Notes: a model not told the origin generated them from the sequence alone. A DNA stretch of 64,000 nt from Streptomyces sp. NA02950 (GCF_013364155.1 NZ_CP054916.1:7656001-7720000); one strand, 5' to 3'; numbered from the stretch's first letter, positions 26,175 through 36,121 are shown. Program-made: numbers and translations.

Positions 26175-26747
26175 ATGGCTCGATGGGAACCCAACGCACG
26201 GGAACGGCTGGTGCGCGCCGCACTCGACCTGTTCACCGAACAGGGCTACGACGCCACCACTGTCAACGAGATCGCCGATCGAGCCGGTCTGACCAAGACC
26301 ACCTTCTTCCGGCACTTCCCCGACAAGCGGGAAGTGCTCTTCGCCGGCCAGGACACGCACGCCCGGCTCCTCGCCGACGCGATCACCGAGGCGCCCAGCC
26401 CGGCCACACCGCTCGAAACGGTCCGCGCGGCCCTCGATGCCCTCACGGCCACCTTCACGGACGACCGCCGTGAGTTCAGCGCCAAGCTCCGCCCGGTCAT
26501 CGCCGGCCACAGCGAACTGCAAGAGCGCTCCGCTTCGAAGCGCGCCAAACTCGCCGAAGCTGTGACGAACGCACTCCACAAGCGCGGCGTATCGGAACCG
26601 GCCGCGAGTCTCGCCGCCGAATTCTGCATCCGCGCCTTCTATCACGCCTTCGACCAGTGGGCCGATCCGGCCGGCCGACAGACGCTCACCGAACTCACAC
26701 GCCACACATTCGACGAGCTCCGCGCCGCTATGGCCGCGCTCGACTAG
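26175..26747 (+). CDS. TetR/AcrR-family transcriptional regulator
   Basis: The protein has 190 residues from the ATG at 26175; an in-frame ATG at 26163 adds four residues. Neither has a ribosome site and the operator ends at 26162, so the mRNA may be leaderless. The N-terminal HTH (about 10-50) reads ALDLFTEQGYDATTVNEIA and LTKTTFFRHFPDKREVLF. The C-terminal helices form the ligand-binding part. A terminator hairpin follows at 26827. The divergent epimerase-like gene is the likely target. Confidence 0.88.
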   Translation: MARWEPNARERLVRAALDLFTEQGYDATTVNEIADRAGLTKTTFFRHFPDKREVLFAGQDTHARLLADAITEAPSPATPLETVRAALDALTATFTDDRREFSAKLRPVIAGHSELQERSASKRAKLAEAVTNALHKRGVSEPAASLAAEFCIRAFYHAFDQWADPAGRQTLTELTRHTFDELRAAMAALD

Positions 26748-26826
26748 AGCTTGGCGACTCGGTCACGTGACTGTCTGACCGCCGGTTCATTGGGGCCGTC
26801 TGCCTGCGCAACGGCTTACGCGGCGA

Positions 26827-26853
26827 GCCGGTGCGCGGAAGTCGCGCACCGGC
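26827..26853. terminator. Bidirectional terminator hairpin between tetR and sorC copy 2
   Basis: Perfect 10-bp stem GCCGGTGCGC / GCGCACCGGC with a 7-base loop between two convergent genes. Confidence 0.7.
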
Positions 26854-26905
26854 AGCCCGGCAACGCGTACAGCGCCTGCCCACGCGAAGAGATGGCTCAG
26901 CCAGC

Positions 26906-27919
26906 TCACACGGCTGACGGGCCGGTGTCGCCGGAGGACCCGGAATCGAGAAGACGTCGGGCAACCAGACCATCCGTGACAATGCCGTCGAGCAGGCCGG
27001 ACTTGAGGATGGCGCGTATGGCGTCCGCCTTACGGGGGTCCCCGGCAATGCCGATCACTTCTGGAACTTTCCGTAGCTCCTCGATCTCCACGGAGATCAC
27101 GCGGTCGCTCAGCCCGGTCGGCACCACAAGGCCATTGCGGTCGAAGAGGTGACCACAGATTTCGGCGCATACGCCGAGCTCCCGGTACCTCTCACGCTCG
27201 TGTTCCGTCAGGGCGTCGTACATCGTGGACAGCGTGGGTGCCCAAGCACCGATTTCGACGATCGCCTTGCTGACGTGTGGGAACTGGGCGAGCGTCGCAG
27301 CGATTCCGGGCTGTTTGCCAAGGATGGTGGCCGTCAACTCGTGGGGAACGATGAGCGGAGCGTGAAGGGGGAACGCGGAGCCACCGCCGACCGCTGCCGC
27401 ACGATGGACGGCCGAGACGAATTCGTAGTTGTCCCAATGGTCCGGGTGAGAGCCGGTGAGCTGGACCACCTGACATCGAGCCAACTTGGTGATGTTTTTG
27501 CCGATGGCTTCCACCGAGCGGCCCCACGCCAGTCCAAGGATGTCGTCGTCATCGACGATGTCGGAGATCAACTGTGCGGCTGCCACCCCGAGCCATGGAA
27601 TCACCTCATCGGGCTGCGATGCGCGCGCATTCGCCACATCCTGGCAGACGTCGATCACGATCACTCGTGAGAGATCGAAGCGCTCTCTGAGGGCGAGAGA
27701 GAGTTCGACGGATCGTCTGACCGGAACGGTGACTTCGATCTGTACGATTCCCTGGTCCACTGCCTCTGCGAGTATGCGGGCGACCTTGAATCGGCTGATC
27801 ATGAACTCGTCGGCGATCTCGCTCTTCGACCGGTTCTCGAGATAAAACCGCCTGGCGATGGCTGCCGCCAGAAAGACGTCGGTTTCCTGCGAAGGTGGCG
27901 GTGTGCTTTCTGCGCCCAT
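26906..27919 (-). CDS. SorC/DeoR-family sugar-binding transcriptional regulator (copy 2)
   Basis: The protein has 337 residues from the ATG at 27919, preceded by AGGGGAATCGAT as in copy 1; longer starts (up to 28219) cover poor-quality sequence. It has an N-terminal HTH (KSEIADEFMISRFKVARILA) and a SorC effector domain. It matches copy 1 through PGIAATLAQFPHVSKA, the EIGAWAPTLST block and CGHLFDR. The most variable parts are the segment after the HTH and the last 25 residues. Two near-identical regulators 3 kb apart suggest duplication with possible functional split or cross-regulation; no adjacent sugar genes reveal a target. Confidence 0.85.
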   Translation of the reverse strand: MGAESTPPPSQETDVFLAAAIARRFYLENRSKSEIADEFMISRFKVARILAEAVDQGIVQIEVTVPVRRSVELSLALRERFDLSRVIVIDVCQDVANARASQPDEVIPWLGVAAAQLISDIVDDDDILGLAWGRSVEAIGKNITKLARCQVVQLTGSHPDHWDNYEFVSAVHRAAAVGGGSAFPLHAPLIVPHELTATILGKQPGIAATLAQFPHVSKAIVEIGAWAPTLSTMYDALTEHERERYRELGVCAEICGHLFDRNGLVVPTGLSDRVISVEIEELRKVPEVIGIAGDPRKADAIRAILKSGLLDGIVTDGLVARRLLDSGSSGDTGPSAV

Positions 27920-28213
27920 ATCGATTCCCCTGTTTGGTGCTCTTGCAAGCAGCGACATGCATCGAAGCAGCCGCGGTGGCAACGAATCCCGACTGATGCT
28001 CAGGAAGTCCCGATCGTGACGAACGGGCGGACTGGGGACCGATGTTCTCCGGAGAACCGCTGTGGCGTCATCGGCCAAGTGGCCTATTGAGGGCAGTGAG
28101 GCGAGGGGGTGAGGCGAGGGTTCAGGAGCCCGCTCCCCGGCCGACGGGTGCCGGCCGCGGGGAGTGATGGGTGCTGGACCGCGCCCGGTCAAACGGCTGG
28201 TGCGGTCGTCAGT

Positions 28214-28345
28214 CCGCATGCCACAGCCTGTTCAGTGAGGACGGGCGGCACGCCCGCTGTGGTTCGCCGCCCCGCCCGGCACGGAGGGTGCGGCCCAGTG
28301 AACCGCTCTCCGTGCTTGGCGCGGAGGGTGTGGGTGCCGGGGAGA
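28214..28345 (+). pseudogene. C-terminal remnant of an XRE/MmyB-type regulator
   Basis: The DNA matches the 3' part of the intact regulator gene (about 45530-45660): CHSLFSEDGR is followed, after a one-base shift, by LWFAAPPGTEGAAQ. It lies on the same strand as, and in the correct order after, the N-terminal remnant at 24760-24985, about 3.2 kb away. The two may be halves of one gene split by inserted DNA. Confidence 0.75.
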
Positions 28346-28431
28346 AGGCTTACCGCCCGGGGAGGGGAACGGGGCCGGGCCCGCAGTGCGACTGAACGTG
28401 CCGTGGCTGCGCTTGGTCTGTCCTCCGCATG

Positions 28432-28462
28432 CATGGAACTTCCAATAATGGGAGTTTCCATG
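28432..28462. promoter_or_regulatory. Palindromic MarR-type operator
   Basis: CATGGAA (28432-28438) and TTCCATG (28456-28462) form a palindrome with further imperfect symmetry (CTTCCA / TGGGAG) around the centre. It ends 14 bases before the GTG proposed as marR start, a normal place for autorepression. Confidence 0.65.
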
Positions 28463-28476
28463 TATGGTTCGGGTCT

Positions 28477-28947
28477 GTGGATGACGCCCGCTTGGACCAG
28501 GATCTGATCGGCTACCTGTTCGCCCTGCGTGACCAGGTTCAGGCTGAGCTTAAGATTCTGCTCCGCGAACTGGAGCTGACCGACGCGCAGGCCGACGCGC
28601 TGTGGCGGCTCAGCGGCGAGCCGGAGATGACCGCGCGCCGCCTGGCCGACCGACTGAACTGCGACGCGTCGACCGCCACGTCCATGATCGACCGCTTGGA
28701 GAAGCACGGGCTGGTCCGCCGGGTACCCCACCCCACCGACCGCCGCGCGAAGATCCTCCAGCTCACGCCTCAAGGGTGCGAGCTGCGCGACCGCGTCATC
28801 CGGCACACCGCCGAACGGTCGCCGTTCGCCCGCCTCGACCACGACAGCCGGCTGCGCCTGCGTGCGTTGTTCCGCGAGGCGGCGGGCGACACCCCGGCCG
28901 GGCCCGCAACCAGCGGCCGGGACGACCAGGAAGAGAAGGAACGATGA
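28477..28947 (+). CDS. MarR-family transcriptional regulator
   Basis: The product has 156 residues if translation starts at the GTG at 28477; an in-frame ATG at 28429 would place the operator palindrome inside the gene and is less likely. The winged-helix region includes LTDAQADALWRLSGEPEMTA, CDASTATSMIDRLEKHGLV and the wing RVPHPTDRRAKILQLT, the standard MarR signature. The stop at 28945-28947 is 4 bases before the ATG of an SDR gene, so the two form an operon. MarR proteins sense small aromatic or oxidative signals, and the SDR is the probable target enzyme. Confidence 0.85.
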   Translation: MDDARLDQDLIGYLFALRDQVQAELKILLRELELTDAQADALWRLSGEPEMTARRLADRLNCDASTATSMIDRLEKHGLVRRVPHPTDRRAKILQLTPQGCELRDRVIRHTAERSPFARLDHDSRLRLRALFREAAGDTPAGPATSGRDDQEEKER

Positions 28948-28951
28948 ACTC

Positions 28952-29839
28952 ATGAGCCCCAGAACCATCGTCATCACCGGTGGCGCAGGCGGTCTGGGCC
29001 TGGTGGCGGCACGCCACCTCGTCCAGGCCGGAACGAACGTGATCCTCGTCGGCCGGGACGCGGCACGCACCGCCGCCGCGGCGAGCGGTCTGCGCGACCT
29101 GGCGCCCGCCGGCACCGATGCCGTCCCACCCCGGGCGTACACGGCCGACCTGTCGCAGTGGGCACACGTGCGCGACCTGGCCGCGAAGCTCGCGGACGAC
29201 GGCGTACGCGTCGATGTGCTGGTCAACAACGCGGGAGCGGCATTCCCCCGCTACGGGCAAACCCCGGACGGCGTCGAGCGCACGTACGCCCTGAACCACC
29301 ACGCACCCTTTCTGCTGACGCACGCCCTCCTCGCGGCAGGCGCATTCACCGCCGACGCCCGGATCATCAACCTCTCCACCTTCGTGGAGAAGCGCGGCAG
29401 GCTCGACACGACCGATCCCGACGTCTCCGGCACCTCATGGCGCGACCGGTTCTACTCCCAGATCCACGTGTACGCCACGAGCAAGCTGCTCGGGCTCCTG
29501 GCAACCAGGGAACTCGCCCGCCGCCTACCCGACGGCCTGCGGATCTACAACGCCAACCCCGGCATGGTCAAGAACACCAGCATCAACGCCAACGCCGGTG
29601 GACTGATGCGGCTGACCGCCCCGCTGTTCCGGCCCTTCTCCATCACGCCGGACCAGGGCGTGCGGACCACGCTGTGGCTCGCCACCGCCTCGCCCGCCCC
29701 GCAACCCAGCGGAGGCTTCTTCACCAAGTCCCAACCGGCGACGCCCTCTCGACTGGCCCAGGACACAGCCCTCGCGCGCACCGTCTACGAACGGACGGCA
29801 TCCCTCCTGGGCATCGAGGTCCTCACAACGGGCCGGTGA
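28952..29839 (+). CDS. Short-chain dehydrogenase/reductase (SDR)
   Basis: The product has 295 residues from the ATG at 28952, with AAGGA about 10 bases upstream. Motifs: TGGAGGLG for cofactor binding at the N-terminus, NNAG, catalytic Ser in INLSTF, and YATSK for the Tyr-Lys pair. The layout resembles the retinol-dehydrogenase-like SDR group (NADPH-dependent carbonyl reduction). Co-transcription with the MarR gene suggests induction by the ligand of that regulator. A strong hairpin follows. Confidence 0.85.
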   Translation: MSPRTIVITGGAGGLGLVAARHLVQAGTNVILVGRDAARTAAAASGLRDLAPAGTDAVPPRAYTADLSQWAHVRDLAAKLADDGVRVDVLVNNAGAAFPRYGQTPDGVERTYALNHHAPFLLTHALLAAGAFTADARIINLSTFVEKRGRLDTTDPDVSGTSWRDRFYSQIHVYATSKLLGLLATRELARRLPDGLRIYNANPGMVKNTSINANAGGLMRLTAPLFRPFSITPDQGVRTTLWLATASPAPQPSGGFFTKSQPATPSRLAQDTALARTVYERTASLLGIEVLTTGR

Positions 29840-29882
29840 GCCGCTCAGCAGCGCCCGCTGGTGGCCGGCCGGAGCGGACAAC

Positions 29883-29924
29883 GGGCCGCGGCCGCCACTT
29901 CGCGCGCTCGCGTGGCCGCGGCCC
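29883..29924. terminator. Bidirectional terminator between SDR and ilvC
   Basis: Perfect 11-bp GC stem GGGCCGCGGCC / GGCCGCGGCCC with a 20-base loop region, between two convergent genes. Confidence 0.7.
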
Positions 29925-29940
29925 CTCGTCCACCAGAGGC

Positions 29941-31209
<1,269 letters not shown>

Positions 31210-31704
31210 TTACGGCTGGCGTTGACCGGCAAGAGGCCTGGACTCTGCGGACTCCTCAGGGAGCGGGCCGAACAGCTTGGTGGCCAGGTCGCGGGTCTCT
31301 TCGGCCCAGGGCGCGGAGCCGAGCGAGGCCATGTCCACGTTGACCTCGGCGCGGGTGCCCTCGGCGTGGACCGTCTGTCCGTCCTCGGAGACCACGCGGA
31401 AGGCGTAGACCATGCTGCTCCTGCCGAGGCGCTGCATCCGGAAGCACACGTTGACGCGGCCGACGCCGCGAATCGGGCTGCGATACCGGAACGTCTGCTC
31501 CAGCACGACGTGCACCACGTCCGGATGTGTCGGCACACCATCGACGAACGAATACCCCGCCCGCGCCCAGATCCGTACCAGGGCACGTTCGACCAGCAAC
31601 GGGTACCGGCAGTTGTGCAGATTGCCCATGAAGTCGAGGTCGTCCAAGTGGACTTCGGCCGGTTCGACGCACTCCGCCACGGCCACCTCCGACGCGTTAA
31701 CCAT
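31210..31704 (-). CDS. Acyl-CoA thioesterase, hot-dog (4HBT) fold
   Basis: The product has 164 residues from the ATG at 31704, with AAGGAG upstream. The N-terminal DLDFMGNLHNCRYPLLVERA fits the 4-hydroxybenzoyl-CoA thioesterase motif with a conserved Asp and Asn around the central helix. VNVCFRMQRLGRSSMVYAF and VHAEGTRAEVNVDM are typical hot-dog strands. It probably hydrolyses a short or aromatic acyl-CoA in the cytosol. The neighbours give no pathway. Confidence 0.8.
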   Translation of the reverse strand: MVNASEVAVAECVEPAEVHLDDLDFMGNLHNCRYPLLVERALVRIWARAGYSFVDGVPTHPDVVHVVLEQTFRYRSPIRGVGRVNVCFRMQRLGRSSMVYAFRVVSEDGQTVHAEGTRAEVNVDMASLGSAPWAEETRDLATKLFGPLPEESAESRPLAGQRQP

Positions 31705-31998
31705 TGGTCTCCTTCGAACCGCTCCTGCCGCCCCGGGCCCGCAGGCCAGGACACGGGGCATGATGCATGCTTGAGCGCGGGCGCCGGGGGCGACCGCTGA
31801 GATCGCAGCGGCCATCACCGCACGGCAATGTCGCCACCAAGTATCACGAACGGCCGCCACGACGGCATCGGCCGATCGACCTATCCGGCCGGGGGAGAAA
31901 TCGTCGAACTTTCGGTTCCCGATTGAGCGGCCGTCCGGTGGCATGGTCGAGGCCATGCGTCCGACAAGCGGCCGAGCGGAGGGGTTCCCCGGCGCGGA

Positions 31999-32301
31999 CT
32001 ACAGCTTGGAGTCTCTGACGTGGCTCCCGTTGTACGGGTCGTTCCAGCGGCCCACCTCCGCGGCCGACCAGTCGGGCTCCCAGCCGGAGCGCACGCCGCG
32101 CGCTCCCCAGCCGTCCGGCCGCTGGCCGGGGAGTTCGAGACCGGCCGCCTGGGCAGCAAGCGCGGCGTCGTACGCCTCGCGCGCGAGCCGCAAGGCCCGG
32201 TGGCTGTTGTCGGCCTGGCCGGTGAACACGTGCAGGCCGTGCAGGCCGGGGCGGGCGGTGTTCCTTATCGGGACGTTGACCTCGAAGTAGGGCTTGGCCA
32301 T
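31999..32301 (-). CDS. Small protein of unknown function (100 aa)
   Basis: It starts at the ATG at 32301 after a strong AGAAGGAGA ribosome site (MAKPYFEVNVPIRN). The product is soluble, with no signal or membrane segment, and has an Ala-rich helical middle (ALRLAREAYDAALAAQAAG) and a Trp/Gly-rich C-terminus (WEPDWSAAEVGRWNDPYNGS). I do not recognise the family. The frame stays open upstream through an Arg/Pro-rich stretch, but the ribosome site decides the start. Confidence 0.6.
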   Translation of the reverse strand: MAKPYFEVNVPIRNTARPGLHGLHVFTGQADNSHRALRLAREAYDAALAAQAAGLELPGQRPDGWGARGVRSGWEPDWSAAEVGRWNDPYNGSHVRDSKL

Positions 32302-32648
32302 GACAGTCTCCTTCTGTGCTGGTGCGGGGGGACCACCGCGACCGCCCTGGCCAGGGCGGGTGTGGGTGGGGGCGGGACGGCGACCGAACCGTCCATGCCC
32401 AGGCGGCGCAGCACGTCGTTCTTGCCTGTGTTGTCGTGCCGATCGCCTGGGCACCTCGGGCCTTGGCTGGACTGCGAGGTGGCCGACACTGGCGCATGGG
32501 AGGGCGATGCGCGCGACCCGTACCAGGCACTGCCCCAAGCCGACGGCTCCGATCATGGCCCTCGTGGTCCCGCGCACGCGGTCGGCCACCAGCGCCGTGT
32601 CCTGTGCGATGGCTGACAGGCCCACCACCGCCTCGGCATACGCTCGCA
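32302..32648. other. Intergenic, possible gene fragment
   Basis: On the - strand, about 32450-32657 encodes a protein-like stretch (MRAYAEAVVGLSAIAQDTAL, then TTRAMIGAVGLGQCL) in frame with the small gene downstream, but it runs into low-complexity Arg/Pro sequence and has no ribosome site. It may be a decayed gene. Confidence 0.3.
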
Positions 32649-33311
32649 TCACGATCTGTCCGTGCGAAGCAAGCAGGGCGCGCTGGGGATGCTCGGCTCG
32701 GCCGTGAACGAGGTCAGTCCCCAGCGGACGTCCACCCGTACGCTCACTCCATAACGGGCCGCGTACCATCTCAGCCGCTCCACGCGGGCCCGCAACGCCC
32801 GCCTGTCCAGTGGCTGATCTCCCGTACCCAGCAACAGGCACAATTCATGCCAGAACCAGGGACGCTCACTGCTCAGCAACAGGTTCAGCAGGAGCCATCC
32901 GGTACCACGCCCCGAGTGTGCGGACGGCGGCAAAACACTCTGCCGCCGCGGCGCCGGCGCCCCGACAGCGGCGAACCACCGCTGGTCCGCCAGCAGCCGG
33001 GCGGCCAGCTCACGGACGGGCATGTCTCGCCGCAGGACATTGGCCGCGCCCGCGTCGAGCAGGCGGGAAGCGTCGACGCCCGCGGGCACCAGAGCAATCA
33101 CCGGCGCCAGTCGGCCGAGCACCCGGATGCGCTCTTCCAAACAGTCCGGGGAGCGCGACCGGGGAACGTCCAGGATCGCGGGCCTCGGTGTCTCCAGAAG
33201 GCTTTCGTAGACATGCCGCGAACCCCACGGATACAGCATCGGAGGCGGCATCTGCGAGCTTCGCAGAGCACGCAGCAACGGACCGGTCGCAGACCGGTGC
33301 AGCGTGACCAT
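32649..33311 (-). CDS. Atypical response-regulator-like transcriptional regulator
   Basis: The product has 220 residues from the ATG at 33311; a longer start at 33425 is rejected because that part is the tail of a dead racemase gene. The N-terminal half resembles a receiver domain (PAILDVPRSRSP, VIALVPAGVDASRLLDAGA, NVLRRDMPVRELAARLLA), but the usual acidic pocket is not evident. The C-terminal half looks like an OmpR-type winged helix (PWFWHELCLLLG, RALRARVERLRWYA, GVSVRVDVRWGLTSF). It probably acts without phosphorylation, like other Streptomyces pseudo-receivers. No kinase gene is nearby. Confidence 0.6.
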   Translation of the reverse strand: MVTLHRSATGPLLRALRSSQMPPPMLYPWGSRHVYESLLETPRPAILDVPRSRSPDCLEERIRVLGRLAPVIALVPAGVDASRLLDAGAANVLRRDMPVRELAARLLADQRWFAAVGAPAPRRQSVLPPSAHSGRGTGWLLLNLLLSSERPWFWHELCLLLGTGDQPLDRRALRARVERLRWYAARYGVSVRVDVRWGLTSFTAEPSIPSAPCLLRTDRS

Positions 33312-33399
33312 CACACCCGCCGTGCCGACCACACCCGCCGCGGACGAGGGGCATTCCGGAGAGAGGCAGTGATACTGGTGCTGCCGATGAGACAGGCGG

Positions 33400-33790
33400 C
33401 GAACCAACGCACTCACATCGGGCATGGGGCTGTCCTCGGGACGTACAAGCAGCTCGATCTCCCCTCAGCCGAGCAGGATTCCCTCCGCTCCCGCCACGGC
33501 GATGCCACGGATGACCGCCTGACAGGACGCGCCGGATGCGTCATGGATGATCCCGCGGGCCCTTTCTTCCTGGCCGGCCCGATGGACCGTGCCGCGCTCC
33601 GCCGCAGACAGAATGAGGACTTCAGGCCCTGTACGGAGACCGGCCCGGAAGAAGTCCCGCTCCATGAAGGCGGGCGCTCAGCAAGCCGATCCGGCGCATA
33701 CCCGCGTCGCGGACGGCGGCACCGGGGGCTGCGACCTCGGCCGGGTGCGGCAGGTGTGAGGTCGAGCAACCGATCATCAGCCGAGGTGGA
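33400..33790 (-). pseudogene. Aspartate/glutamate racemase remnant
   Basis: Reading 33790 down to 33400 gives HPAEVAAPGAAVRDAGMRRI and GLLSARL, then after a frameshift MERDFF..GLRTGPEVLILS and IRGIAVAGAEGILLG, an in-frame TGA where the family has the catalytic Cys-Thr-Glu, then EIELLVRPEDSPMP. These are the conserved blocks of Asp/Glu racemases in order. The second catalytic Cys has become a stop, so the gene is dead. Confidence 0.75.
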
Positions 33791-34159
33791 CTGCCGGCTC
33801 ACGCCCCCCGACAAGCCTGTGGTGTGCATTGACTCACCCTTCATTCCGCGAGCGGCCAGCGGCCTTCGTCTCACCGCGCAGCTGTCGAAGTCCGGGCCGG
33901 TGACAGGCCCGGTCGCAGCCAGAGGGCCGGCACCGACGCGCCAGCTCCGTGAGCTTCCCCGGACCGTGCATCAGCCGTTGCGGCATTGACAATCGCCGAG
34001 AACCGGCCAGGCCGCATCGGTCAACCGGCCTATCAGCAAGACGGCCGACGGGCACCGTACTCGGCACCCTTCGGAGGTGGGCTGCCACCGCGTCGGTGGA
34101 ATGGTGGCGGACGCTTTGCCACGCGAGGGCGGGATGTGAACCCGCACCCTACGGCCCGG

Positions 34160-34460
34160 GCGACGAGACCGTCGGCTGACCACCGCCTTTTCGGCCGCGC
34201 CGGGCGCACCACCGCGGACAGCGGCATCCACGTCGCCGCCACCGTTCCTCTCCCAGCGGGTGAAGCGTTCGTGGACGGTCTGCCACGGGCCATAGCGCGC
34301 GGGCAGGTCAGGCCAGGGCGCCCCGGTCCGCAACCGCCACGGCACGCCGTTCACCAGCTGCACGGTGATGACGCCAGGGACGCCCCCGGCCATCAACACC
34401 CGGCGGCGGCGGAGCTATCCGCCCCCACGCCACATCCGTCAACTCACCCCGATCCACCAT
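34160..34460 (-). pseudogene. IS5-family transposase remnant
   Basis: From 34460 the protein reads [20 protein letters not shown] and GRGRPWRHH; after a frameshift it continues as [20 protein letters not shown] and [18 protein letters not shown]. These are the N-terminal blocks of IS5-group (DUF4096) transposases. The catalytic DDE part is absent. A possible second scrap ([13 protein letters not shown]) lies near 34020. Confidence 0.8.
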
Positions 34461-34509
34461 GAGATCAATCATCAGACGCGGCCAGGGCCGGCGCAGAGGT
34501 GGCGGGCTA

Positions 34510-35106
34510 TCAGCTCTCCATGACACGACGCCAGATGTCAACGGTGGTTGCGGTCGCCCGGGCGAGGTCGTCCTCAGGTGAGCAGGCGGCGCGGTAGAAG
34601 TTCCGTTCGGTCATCCAGCACAGCGCCCGCGCCAGCGCGGCGGCTCCGCCGGGACCCTTCTCCTCAGGGATCCCTGCCCGCTTCAGCACCTGGGACATGG
34701 TCCGGGCGAAGACATCGACCGTGTCGTTCCAGGCGGATCCGATCACCGGGTGCAGCGCGGAGTAGTCGACAGCCGCCCGCATGACGGTGCCGTGCTCGCG
34801 CCAGACCTGCTCCACCCTGTGGACGGCCCGCTCCATGACGTCGACGGGTGGGGAGGTCGCATCCTGTGCCGTGCTGTCGGCCTCGGCTCGAATGGTGCGC
34901 ATGGTGCGCTCGACGAGTGCGGCGAGGACTTCGTGCTTGTTGCCGAAGTAGAAGTAGAGGGAGCCGCGTGAGATCCCGGCGCCTTTGGCGATCGCTTCGA
35001 CCGTGAGCTCCTCGAGGCTTGTGTGCTCGAGCAGCGCTTCGGCGGCGTCCAGGAGTGCCTGCTCGCGCAGGTCTCCCTTCCTTGGGGCGTCACTGCGCCT
35101 TCCCAC
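34510..35106 (-). CDS. TetR/AcrR-family transcriptional regulator
   Basis: The protein has 198 residues from the GTG at 35106, with AGGGGAG upstream. HTH at about 15-60: LLDAAEALLEHTSLEELTVE and GISRGSLYFYFGNKHEVLA. The C-terminal helical domain (HGTVMRAAVDYSAL, WMTERNFYRAACSPEDDL) resembles the EthR-like group. The SDR gene 155 bases upstream on the same strand is a possible target. The end abuts IS5 debris. Confidence 0.85.
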   Translation of the reverse strand: MGRRSDAPRKGDLREQALLDAAEALLEHTSLEELTVEAIAKGAGISRGSLYFYFGNKHEVLAALVERTMRTIRAEADSTAQDATSPPVDVMERAVHRVEQVWREHGTVMRAAVDYSALHPVIGSAWNDTVDVFARTMSQVLKRAGIPEEKGPGGAAALARALCWMTERNFYRAACSPEDDLARATATTVDIWRRVMES

Positions 35107-35260
35107 GGTGGTCTCCCCTGATCGGCTCTCCTGAGCACTGTACTTCCACCGGAGAAGGGGCTCAGGGAGTGGCGTACGGCAACGGGTTCACGCGCATGCC
35201 ACGACCTTCCGCAGCCGCGTCCCGGCCCGATGATCAGCCATGTGGTGAGCCCGCCGGAGG

Positions 35261-36112
35261 TCAGTTGCTGGTGAGCTGAGCTCCGTCGGGGAAGTCGGTC
35301 GTCCGCGACAGCTTCTCCCAGGTGCGGATGTCGTCGTCCACCGCCTGTCGGGCCGCCGCGATCAGACGCAGGGCGTCGGAGCCCAGCACGAGGTGGGCAG
35401 GGGGTTCCGGGACGTCGAGGATGTGCAGCAGTGCTTCAGCGGCCTTCTCCGGGTTGCCGAGCTGATTACCACTGGCCGCGATCCGTGCCTCGCGGATCGG
35501 AGTGAACAGCTCGTCGTAGTCGTCGATGGTGCGTTCCGCGCGGGTCATCGACCGGCCGGCCCAGTCCGTGCGGAACGAGCCGGGCTCGATGGCTGTGACG
35601 TGGATGCCGAACGCGGCGACCTCCTTGCGGATGCTCTCGAGCATGCCTTCCAGGGCGAACTTGCTGCCGCAGTAGGCCGACATGCCGGGCACGGCCATCA
35701 GGCCGCCCATGGAGGTCACTGCCATCAGGTGGCCGCCGCGCCTCTTGCGCATGTGGGGAAGGACGGCTTGCAGTGTCGCCGCGGCCCCGAACACGTTGGT
35801 CTCGAACTGCGCCCGGACCGCCGATAGCGGTGTCTCCTCGAAGATGCCCTCCAGGCCGTAGCCGGCGTTGGCGATGGCCACGTCGATCGGACCGATCACC
35901 GACTCGACCTCGCTGACCACGGCGGATACGGCTTCGTCGTCGGTGACGTCCAGCTGGCGCGCATGGGCTCGCCCGGGTGCCAGTGCCTCGAACGCCTCCA
36001 CGTCAGCTTCCCGGCGCACGGTGCCGACCACCGTGTGTCCCGACTTGAGGGCCCCCTTGGCGAACGCCTGGCCGAGCCCGCTGCTCACACCGGTGATCAG
36101 GAAATTCTTCAT
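35261..36112 (-). CDS. Short-chain dehydrogenase/reductase (SDR)
   Basis: The product has 283 residues from the ATG at 36112. GTG codons at 36118 and 36121 are alternative starts; the AAGGA site fits GTG 36118 better (5 bases) than the ATG (11 bases). Classical SDR motifs: TGVSSGLG, NAG, Ser in VTSMGG and YCGSK. Middle blocks VAIANAGYGLEGIFEETPL and HVTAIEPGSFRTDW place it in the group often called oxidoreductase or ketoreductase-like SDR. The following TetR gene may regulate it. Substrate unknown. Confidence 0.85.
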   Translation of the reverse strand: MKNFLITGVSSGLGQAFAKGALKSGHTVVGTVRREADVEAFEALAPGRAHARQLDVTDDEAVSAVVSEVESVIGPIDVAIANAGYGLEGIFEETPLSAVRAQFETNVFGAAATLQAVLPHMRKRRGGHLMAVTSMGGLMAVPGMSAYCGSKFALEGMLESIRKEVAAFGIHVTAIEPGSFRTDWAGRSMTRAERTIDDYDELFTPIREARIAASGNQLGNPEKAAEALLHILDVPEPPAHLVLGSDALRLIAAARQAVDDDIRTWEKLSRTTDFPDGAQLTSN

Positions 36113-36121
36113 ATTCACCAC

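Noticed and set aside
28131..28166. Hairpin-like CTCCCCGGCC...GGCCGCGGGGAG before the regulator remnant.
   Set aside because: Resembles the tautomerase terminators but has mismatches and no gene ends beside it; probably a decayed copy, not scored as a terminator.
32316..33989. A 557-codon + strand frame opposite the response-regulator-like gene and racemase remnant.
   Set aside because: No ribosome site, Arg/Pro/Gln-rich, and racemase blocks are clear on the other strand.
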